Positions 5,591-10,790 of a stretch of 10,790 nucleotides of DNA are shown here, piece after piece. The notes under the pieces were generated by a model. That model ran no database searches. It was not told the origin of the DNA and saw nothing but the letters and a program-made list of their open reading frames with translations. Positions within the stretch are counted from its first letter, which is position 1. Each line of letters opens with the position of its first letter. This DNA comes from JBHENN01 sp046262015 (lineage in GTDB: Bacteria; Actinomycetota; CADDZG01; WHSQ01), in contig JBHENN010000122.1 of assembly GCA_046262015.1 (NCBI GenBank), positions 1 to 10,790 on the forward strand. The letters run 5' to 3'. A program made the position numbers and the translations under genes.

Positions 5591-6901
5591 TCAGACCGAG
5601 GGCCGCCCGGTGGGGTAGTAGTTGAAGCCGGCCCCGGCCATCACCCGAGGGTCGAACACGTTCCGCCCGTCCACGATGACCGGGTAGAGCATCGCGGTCT
5701 TGATCCGTTCGAGGTCGAGGCCGGCGAGCTCGGGCCACTGCGTACAAACGACCGCGCAGTGGGCTCCGGCAACCGCTTCGTAGGGATCGGGCGCCAGCTC
5801 CAGCTGGGGAACCTCGTCCTTGGCGTTGGATCCTGCTTTCGGGTCGTAGCCGATCACCGTCGCGCCCGCGGCCAGGAGCTTGCGGGCGAGAGCCAGGGCG
5901 GGCGAGAGCCGAACGCTGTCTGTGCCCGGCTTGAACGCGAGACCGAGCAGAGTGACGGTTTTCCCCTCGACGTTCCACAGCGCTTCGGTGATGGTGGCGA
6001 AGGCCGTCTCGATCGCCTCGTCGTTGATGCGCCCTATCTCGCGCAGCAGCCGGAAGTCGTAATTGAGCTGGGACGCCACGCGCTCGAATGCCTGAAGGTC
6101 TTTGGGGAGGCTGTAGCCGCCGTAGCCGAGCCCCGCGTTCAGGAAGTTCCGCCCGATCCGGGCGTCGACGCCCATCACGTCGGCGACCGCGACGACGTCG
6201 GCTCCCGATCTCTCGCACAGGCGCGCGAGCGCGTTCACGTAGGAGATCTTCAGCGCGAGGAAGGCATTGCACGCGTGCTTAGCGAGCTCAGCCGTCGGGA
6301 TGTCAGTCTCGATCAGGGGAATGCCGTCGCCGACGATCGGCCGGTAGACCTCCCGAAGCACCTCGAAGGCGTGCTCCGATCCCGCTCCCACGAGGACCCG
6401 GACGGGACGGAGCGCATCGTCTAAAGCCTTGCCCCCGCGCAGGAACTCCGGGTTGGAGGCGACCTCGATATGGCCCTCGAGGTCGGGCCGTTCGCGCGTC
6501 AGGGTTCGGGAGAGCATCCGGGAGGCGCCTGTAGGCACGGTTGACCTCGTGACTATGACGGCGGGGCCGGTGAGGCCGCGGGCTACAGCGCGCACGGCCC
6601 GCTCGACCTCCACCAGGTTCGCCTCCCCGGTATCGCGCAGCGGCGTCCCGACGCAGATGAACACGACCTCGGCGCCGGCTACCGCCTCGGCGGTATCGGG
6701 AGTGAACCGGATCCGGCCGCTGTCGAGGCCCTCGCGCAGGAGGTCGTCCAAGCCCGGTTCGAAGATCGGCGGCTTGCCCTGCTGGAGGAGCTGGACCTTC
6801 TCCTCGTCCGCATCGGTACCGATCACGTCGTGGCCGACGGCCGCCATCGAGACGCACGTCACGAGGCCCACGCGGCCGGTGCCGATCACCGCGAGCTGCA
6901 T
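5591..6901 (-). CDS. UDP-glucose 6-dehydrogenase paralogue with Ser at the catalytic Cys
   Basis: A 436-residue member of the UDP-glucose/GDP-mannose dehydrogenase family, starting at ATG 6901 with GAGGG upstream. It has the NAD site MQLAVIGTGRVGLVT, FICVGTP, NPEFL (residues 150-154), KHACNAFLALKIS (208-220) and the C-terminal UDP-binding domain. Against the paralogue at 9371-10681 I count 328 identities in 436 positions with no gap. But the catalytic motif reads GYGGYSLPKD: Ser264 replaces the nucleophilic Cys, whose thioester is needed for the second oxidation, and the next residue is Leu instead of Phe. Other changes at otherwise conserved sites are Gly156 for Glu (FLREG), Val167 for Asp (PDR), Arg119 for Lys (KSTVP) and Ser329 for Asp (TDD). 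The catalytic Lys, Asn and Asp are kept. It may bind UDP-sugar and NAD but act slowly, stop at the aldehyde, or regulate its paralogue. The frame is intact, so it is not a plain pseudogene. Confidence 0.9.
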   Translation of the reverse strand: MQLAVIGTGRVGLVTCVSMAAVGHDVIGTDADEEKVQLLQQGKPPIFEPGLDDLLREGLDSGRIRFTPDTAEAVAGAEVVFICVGTPLRDTGEANLVEVERAVRAVARGLTGPAVIVTRSTVPTGASRMLSRTLTRERPDLEGHIEVASNPEFLRGGKALDDALRPVRVLVGAGSEHAFEVLREVYRPIVGDGIPLIETDIPTAELAKHACNAFLALKISYVNALARLCERSGADVVAVADVMGVDARIGRNFLNAGLGYGGYSLPKDLQAFERVASQLNYDFRLLREIGRINDEAIETAFATITEALWNVEGKTVTLLGLAFKPGTDSVRLSPALALARKLLAAGATVIGYDPKAGSNAKDEVPQLELAPDPYEAVAGAHCAVVCTQWPELAGLDLERIKTAMLYPVIVDGRNVFDPRVMAGAGFNYYPTGRPSV

Positions 6902-6927
6902 CTACGTTCCCTCTCCAGCCGAACTGC

Positions 6928-6945
6928 GGCCATATCGTAAGGCCG
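6928..6945 (-). promoter_or_regulatory. Conserved promoter element of the Ser-type ugd paralogue
   Basis: Minus-strand CTTACGATATGGCC contains TACGAT (6934-6939), a fair -10, whose near edge lies 33 bases from the start codon. Nearly the same block stands 34 bases before the other ugd gene, so it was inherited with the duplication. No good -35 is visible. Confidence 0.45.
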
Positions 6946-6957
6946 CCCTGGGGCGGC
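6942..6957 (-). terminator. GC hairpin after the membrane protein gene
   Basis: GCCGCC (6942-6947) and GGCGGC (6952-6957) pair around a four-base loop, 25 bp past the membrane gene's stop and just upstream of the -10 element of the next gene. No T-run follows; it could equally be an operator. Confidence 0.3.
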
Positions 6958-6981
6958 GGAACGACGGACGAAGGTGGGCCG

Positions 6982-7731
6982 TCAGGCGGTCACGCGGGGG
7001 GTGGCCGTGCCCGCGGCAGGACCCGAGCTCCTCTGCCACAGGTGCCACCCCGACAGGAACGCCCACGCCGTGATTATCAGGGCGCCGATCGTGAAGATCA
7101 CGTTCGTCAACAGGTTGGACGGCCCGTTCAGGTATTGCAGCGTGCCGACCACCATGTTGAGCGCTCCGCCGCCGATGGCGAGGTAGGCGAGCCACGCCGG
7201 GAAGCGTCCGCTCCACAGTTGGGCGAGGCCCACCAGGAGTGGGGTGAGGCCGAGGAACGACCCGATCAAGCCGGTGAACAGCGCCAGCGAGACCTGGGCA
7301 ACCGCCTCGGCTCCTCCACCTCCGCCCCGTCCTCCGCCGGCCGCGGCCCAATCGTCGGCGACCGCTTTCATCGCCATCCCGTCGACCGCGACGGTTACGA
7401 ACGCGACCGTGAGCCCGCCAACGACGCTGGCACGCGCGATCCGGCCCCACGTCGTGCCGGCGCCGACGTCGAGGTAGCTGGCGACCGACAAGAGGCCGAC
7501 CGACAGGAACGCGAGGCTGAACGCCAGCACGAGGTGATCGACCAGCCAGATGTCACTGTCGGCGACGAGACGGAGCTCGCCCCTGATGTTCTCGACGTCG
7601 TCCGAGCGGGGGTGGAGCAGGTTGCCGATCAGGCTGAGGACCGCCCCGATCATCGCCGCGGCGCCGCCCCAGCGCATCGCCTGCCTCTCGTCCCATCCCC
7701 CTCGACCCACGACCCCGGTCCGGACCGCCAT
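6982..7731 (-). CDS. Six-helix integral membrane protein of unknown function
   Basis: A 249-residue protein whose ATG at 7731 is preceded by GGAGGGAGG at good spacing. Six hydrophobic segments are visible at about residues 22-40, 62-86, 97-122, 146-176, 180-202 and 208-232, so it sits in the cytoplasmic membrane, probably with both ends on the same side. Between segments 3 and 4 is a Gly-rich stretch (AAAGGGRGGGGGAEA). I see no catalytic or transport motif; the pattern resembles small actinobacterial membrane families of the DUF4386 kind, but I cannot confirm that. It lies inside the nucleotide-sugar cluster, separated by 106 bp from the phosphatase and 80 bp from the Ser-type dehydrogenase, so a role in surface polymer handling is only a contextual guess. 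Confidence 0.8.
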   Translation of the reverse strand: MAVRTGVVGRGGWDERQAMRWGGAAAMIGAVLSLIGNLLHPRSDDVENIRGELRLVADSDIWLVDHLVLAFSLAFLSVGLLSVASYLDVGAGTTWGRIARASVVGGLTVAFVTVAVDGMAMKAVADDWAAAGGGRGGGGGAEAVAQVSLALFTGLIGSFLGLTPLLVGLAQLWSGRFPAWLAYLAIGGGALNMVVGTLQYLNGPSNLLTNVIFTIGALIITAWAFLSGWHLWQRSSGPAAGTATPRVTA

Positions 7732-7837
7732 GTCCGCCTCCCTCCGTGTGAGCTCGCGTCTATGGATACCTAAGACCTTTCTAGGGCCCGATGTCCACTA
7801 CCAGGCGAGGGCCCACCCAGGAGGCGACCGGGCGATC

Positions 7838-8431
7838 TCATGCCGGGTTGGACGAGCCCGTGACGCCGGAGGTGTCCGGTGCCCGTCCGAACAGCTGTTC
7901 GGCCAACCGCAGGGTCATGACGTGGACCTGCTGGGCGATGCGGCTCTGGACATCGCGCGGTTCGCCTATCGGGTCGCGGATCTCCTCTACGAGGGGCCGC
8001 TGTTCCCGCTCTCGCCGGTCGTCGGCCTGCCCGACCAGCGAGCGTGCTCGGGCAACCGGGTCCGTCTCGCTGCCGTGGGCACCGTCGAGGAGCCGGAGCA
8101 GCTCGGGGAGCGTGAAGGTCACGCGGCGCGGCGCGCGCGCCTCGATCACCGCGCCGGCGACGTGTTGCAGCTCGAAGCCGATGACCAGGTCGGCGCTGCT
8201 GAGGTCGGCGCCGTGGATACATGCGCTGGCATGCGCTGACAGGTCCAACCCGAGATCGGACGCGGCGGTTGCGACATCCGGCAGCGGACGAGCGCCATCG
8301 AGGTCCAGCAGCCCTGCGGACGACACCGTGATGGGAAGCCCTTCAGTGGCCGCACGCATGGTGTATTCGGCAACGGGGCTGCGGGCCCGGTTCCCGGTGC
8401 AGATGAAGGAGATGTGGAACCGCTCGGTCAC
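7838..8431 (-). CDS. Low-molecular-weight protein tyrosine phosphatase
   Basis: Hydrolyses phosphotyrosine on proteins in the cytoplasm. The N-terminus FHISFICTGNRARSPVAE holds the family's phosphate-binding loop C-x5-R-S. Near the C-terminus EEIRDPIG supplies the Asp-Pro pair that serves as general acid. At 197 residues it is longer than the usual 150 or so; the excess is partly the charged stretch DDRREREQRP and the tail. GTG at 8431 overlaps the decarboxylase stop as GTGA and puts the active-site Cys at residue 11, as in relatives; an ATG at 8452 would add seven residues and overlap by 25 bp. Such phosphatases (Wzb, Etp) often dephosphorylate bacterial tyrosine kinases that control capsule or exopolysaccharide export, which fits this cluster. 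No kinase is in the window. Arsenate reductases share the fold but not this context. Confidence 0.85.
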   Translation of the reverse strand: MTERFHISFICTGNRARSPVAEYTMRAATEGLPITVSSAGLLDLDGARPLPDVATAASDLGLDLSAHASACIHGADLSSADLVIGFELQHVAGAVIEARAPRRVTFTLPELLRLLDGAHGSETDPVARARSLVGQADDRREREQRPLVEEIRDPIGEPRDVQSRIAQQVHVMTLRLAEQLFGRAPDTSGVTGSSNPA

Positions 8432-9363
8432 GACCACGCGGCGCGCGCCCATTCCACGGTCCGCTCGAGTCCTTCCTCCAGTCCGACCTCAGGTTCCCAG
8501 CCCAGGAGATCCTTCGCGCGCGTGATGTCGGGTCTGCGCCTCTCCGGGTCGTCCACCGGCCGTTCGACGAAGACGATCTCGGCCTCGGCGGCGAGGAGCG
8601 ACCGGATCAGCTCGGCGATCTGGAGCACCGTGACCTCGCGGGGATTGCCGAGGTTCACCGGCCCGCGCACGTCCGAGCGCGCCAGGCGGACGATGCCCTC
8701 GACGAGATCGTCGACGTAGCACAGGGACCGGGTCTGGCTCCCGTCGCCATGGACGGTGATCGGTCGCCCGGAGAGCGCTTGGTCGATGAAGGTCGGCACC
8801 GCGCGCCCGTCCCTGGTCCGCATCCGGGGACCATGGGTGTTGAAGATGCGGGCGATCCGCACGTCGAGGTCGAACTCGCGCTCGAACGACGCCGCTATCG
8901 CCTCGCCGAACCGTTTGGCCTCGTCGTAGACGCTCCGCGGCCCGATGGGGTTGACGTTGCCCCAGTAGTCCTCCGTCTGCGGATGCACCAGAGGGTCGCC
9001 GTACACCTCTGACGTCGATGCATAGAGGAAGGTCGCGTCTTTGGCGCGTGCGAGTTGCAGGGCGTTGTAGCTCCCCGCCGAGCTGACCAGCATGGTCTCG
9101 ATCGGGTAGCGGTAGTAGTCGACCGGCGACGCCGGTGACGCCATGTGCATGATCAGGTTCACGGGTCCCTCGACGTCGAGAGCTTCACTGACGTCACCGC
9201 GACGGAACTCGAACCCGTCGGCATCCATCACGGAGGCGAGGTTGTGCTCGTTCCCGGTGATCAGGGAGTCCACGCACACGACCTCGTCCCCGTCCGCGAG
9301 CAGACGCTCGCACACGTGGGAGGCCACGAAGCCGGCGCCTCCCGTGACGACTACTCGACTCAC
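8428..9363 (-). CDS. UDP-glucuronate decarboxylase (UDP-xylose synthase)
   Basis: Converts UDP-glucuronate to UDP-xylose and CO2 with tightly bound NAD in the cytoplasm. At 311 residues it has the short bacterial length. Extended SDR features in order: NAD site TGGAGFV (7-13); catalytic Ser/Thr and Glu in YASTSEVYGDP (114-124); EDYWGNVNPIGPRSVYDEAK (131-150) with the Tyr146 and Lys150 pair, a signature of this decarboxylase; NTHGPRM (175-181); and HGDGSQTRSLCYVDD (205-219) with the substrate-contacting Arg. The start is GTG at 9363, seven bases after the stop of the upstream ugd gene and without a clear SD, suggesting translational coupling. The substrate is the product of that ugd gene, so the two form a complete two-step route. 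Epimerase and dehydratase relatives lack the EDYWGNVNPIGPRS block. Confidence 0.93.
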   Translation of the reverse strand: MSRVVVTGGAGFVASHVCERLLADGDEVVCVDSLITGNEHNLASVMDADGFEFRRGDVSEALDVEGPVNLIMHMASPASPVDYYRYPIETMLVSSAGSYNALQLARAKDATFLYASTSEVYGDPLVHPQTEDYWGNVNPIGPRSVYDEAKRFGEAIAASFEREFDLDVRIARIFNTHGPRMRTRDGRAVPTFIDQALSGRPITVHGDGSQTRSLCYVDDLVEGIVRLARSDVRGPVNLGNPREVTVLQIAELIRSLLAAEAEIVFVERPVDDPERRRPDITRAKDLLGWEPEVGLEEGLERTVEWARAAWS

Positions 9364-9370
9364 GGAGTGT

Positions 9371-10681
9371 TCAGGATGACGGGCGACCCATGGGTATGTA
9401 GGTGAACCCGGCCCCGACCATCACTTCGGGGTCCAAAAGGTTCCGCCCGTCCACCAGCACCGGGTGCGCCATCGCCGCCTTCAGGCGTTCGAGGTCCAGC
9501 AGCCGGAACTCATCCCACTCGGTGCACAGGACGATGCAATGGGCTCCCGCGGCCGCCTCGTAGGGGTCCGGCGCGATGTCGAGATCGGGGAGGTCGGCCT
9601 TGGCATTGGGTGCAGCTTCGGGGTCGTAGCCGATCACCGTTGCGCCCGCCTCCAGCAGCTTCCGTGCGAGGACGAGCGCGGGAGACAGCCGCACGTCGTC
9701 GGTCTGCGGCTTGAACGCGAGCCCGAGCAGGGTGATCGTCTTGCCCTCGATGTTCCAGACCGCATCGGTCACCTTGTCGTAGGCCGCGACGACCGCCTCG
9801 TGGTTGATGCGAGCGATCTCCCGGAGTAGCGGGAAGTCGTAGTGAAGCGTGCGAGCGAGGCGTTCGAAGGCCTGGAGGTCCTTGGGGAAGCAGTAGCCGC
9901 CGTAGCCCAGCCCGGCGTTCAGGTAGTCCCGGCCGATCCTCGCATCCGCTCCCATCACGTCCGCCACAGCGACGACGTCGGCTCCCGATCGCTCGCACAG
10001 GCGGGCGAGCGCGTTGGCGTAGGAGATCTTCAGCGCCAGGAAGGCGTTGCAGGCGTGCTTGGCGAGCTCGGCTGTCTGGATGTCGGTCTCGATCAGGGGA
10101 GCGCCGGCGTCGACCATCGGCCGGTAAACCTCGCGAAGGACCTCGAAGGCGCGTTCCGCGGTCGCACCGATCAGGATCCGATCGGGGTGGAGGGCGTCCT
10201 CGACCGCTTTTCCCTCGCGCAGGAACTCGGGGTTGGACGCCACCTCGATCCGGTCGGCGAGGTCGGGTCGCTCACGCGTCAGGGCCCGGGCGAGCCGCGT
10301 CGAAGTGCCGGCGGGGACGGTCGACTTCTCGACGACCACCGCCGGGCCGGTGAGGCCGCGGGCCACGGCGCGGGCGGCCTGCTCCACCGCCACCAGGTTC
10401 GCTTCTCCGCTCTCCCGAGGGGGTGTCCCCACGCAGATGAAGACGACGTCTGCGCCGGCGACCGCCTCGGCGGTCTCGGGCGTGAAGCGGAGGCGGCCGT
10501 TCCCGAGCCCTGAGCGCAGCAGATCCTCGAGGCCGGGCTCGAAGAAGGGCGCTCGGGCCTGCTGGAGGAGCTGGATCTTCTCGGGGTCGGCGTCCGTGCC
10601 CACCACGTCGTGTCCGACGGCGGCCATCGAGACGCAGGTGACGAGGCCGACGTGGCCCGTTCCGATCACCGCGATGCGCAT
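9371..10681 (-). CDS. ugd: UDP-glucose 6-dehydrogenase (intact copy)
   Basis: Oxidises UDP-glucose to UDP-glucuronate with two NAD in two steps. The ATG at 10681 is chosen for GGGAG six bases upstream and because MRIAVIGTGHVGLVT is the normal start; it gives 436 residues, the same as the paralogue. All expected motifs are present: NAD-binding GTGHVGL, FICVGTP, EKSTVP, NPEFLREGKAVEDALHPDR, KHACNAFLALKIS, the catalytic GYGGYCFPKD with Cys264, FKPQTDDVRLSP, and the C-terminal UDP-binding domain with TEW. The product feeds the decarboxylase encoded seven bases downstream, and this gene heads the operon with the decarboxylase and the tyrosine phosphatase. In other bacteria such dehydrogenases are activated by tyrosine phosphorylation, which makes the neighbouring phosphatase suggestive. 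GDP-mannose dehydrogenase is the main alternative, disfavoured by the UDP-glucuronate decarboxylase neighbour. Confidence 0.93.
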   Translation of the reverse strand: MRIAVIGTGHVGLVTCVSMAAVGHDVVGTDADPEKIQLLQQARAPFFEPGLEDLLRSGLGNGRLRFTPETAEAVAGADVVFICVGTPPRESGEANLVAVEQAARAVARGLTGPAVVVEKSTVPAGTSTRLARALTRERPDLADRIEVASNPEFLREGKAVEDALHPDRILIGATAERAFEVLREVYRPMVDAGAPLIETDIQTAELAKHACNAFLALKISYANALARLCERSGADVVAVADVMGADARIGRDYLNAGLGYGGYCFPKDLQAFERLARTLHYDFPLLREIARINHEAVVAAYDKVTDAVWNIEGKTITLLGLAFKPQTDDVRLSPALVLARKLLEAGATVIGYDPEAAPNAKADLPDLDIAPDPYEAAAGAHCIVLCTEWDEFRLLDLERLKAAMAHPVLVDGRNLLDPEVMVGAGFTYIPMGRPSS

Positions 10682-10706
10682 CCACATCTCCCTGCCACGC
10701 CCTGAG

Positions 10707-10745
10707 TTGGCCACATCGTAAGCCGGACCCGCCGCCCCACGTGGG
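10707..10745 (-). promoter_or_regulatory. Promoter region of ugd with palindrome
   Basis: Minus-strand CTTACGATGTGGCC carries the -10-like TACGAT (10715-10720), whose near edge lies 34 bases from the start codon, matching the other ugd gene. The perfect 10-bp palindrome CCCACGTGGG (10736-10745) occupies the place of the -35 and is absent from the paralogue's promoter, so it may be an operator. Confidence 0.4.
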
Positions 10746-10790
10746 TGCGTTCAGCTCCTGAGCCTCAACTCTTCCCATGTGCCAAGATCT

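Noticed and set aside
5282..6424. Plus-strand 380-codon frame opposite the Ser-type ugd gene, with a similar one opposite the intact copy.
   Set aside because: Both are mirror shadows of conserved ugd codons; the minus-strand proteins are clearly recognisable.
5591..6901. Calling the Ser-type ugd paralogue a pseudogene.
   Set aside because: The frame is full length with no gap relative to the intact copy, has a good SD and promoter element, and keeps most catalytic residues; changed function is more likely than decay.
7784..7814. GGGCCC / GGGCCC inverted repeat between the phosphatase and membrane protein genes, considered as a terminator.
   Set aside because: Only six pairs with a 19-base loop and no T-run; GGGCCC is self-complementary and common in GC-rich DNA.

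Overview
The window is GC-rich DNA with actinobacterial character. Codons are strongly G/C-ending, GTG and TTG starts occur, Shine-Dalgarno (SD) sites are GGAGG-like, and one of the two intact tRNAs lacks an encoded CCA. The tRNA-Thr / tRNA-Met / rpmG arrangement is a familiar actinobacterial synteny. I cannot assign a genus; an environmental Actinomycetota lineage is an inference. No mobile-element gene, CRISPR array or rRNA was found.

Region 1 (1-1047) is small and untidy. It holds the 3' end of a single-domain rhodanese gene, two degenerate tRNA-like sequences on the minus strand (one with a 15-bp internal tandem duplication), and a lone XRE-type repressor gene. Two 20-bp direct repeats overlap the repressor's promoter.

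Region 2 (1048-1931) is housekeeping: tRNA-Thr(GGT), a CAT-anticodon tRNA (elongator Met or Ile2), a small zinc-ribbon/proline-rich protein, and rpmG (ribosomal protein L33) with a TTG start. The secE-nusG genes often found after rpmG are absent; a convergent gene lies there instead.

Region 3 (1942-5561) looks like cell-surface glycan work: a lipoprotein of unknown function and a GT-B glycosyltransferase on the minus strand, then a divergent pair of methyltransferases on the plus strand (a class I SAM enzyme and a TylF/MycF-type, metal-dependent sugar O-methyltransferase).

Region 4 (5591-10681, all minus strand) is a nucleotide-sugar cluster. It is transcribed from the right as UDP-glucose 6-dehydrogenase (ugd copy 2), UDP-glucuronate decarboxylase (UDP-xylose synthase) and a low-molecular-weight tyrosine phosphatase with overlapping or abutting ends. 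A six-helix membrane protein and a second ugd paralogue follow. Together copy 2 and the decarboxylase give UDP-glucose -> UDP-glucuronate -> UDP-xylose. The glycosyltransferase and methyltransferases could use or modify such sugars, and the phosphatase could regulate polymer export.

The most striking observation is in the paralogue at 5591-6901. It is about 75% identical to copy 2 without a gap over 436 residues, yet the catalytic cysteine of the GYGGxCFPKD motif is serine and several other conserved positions have changed. It may be a catalytically altered dehydrogenase kept beside its intact parent.
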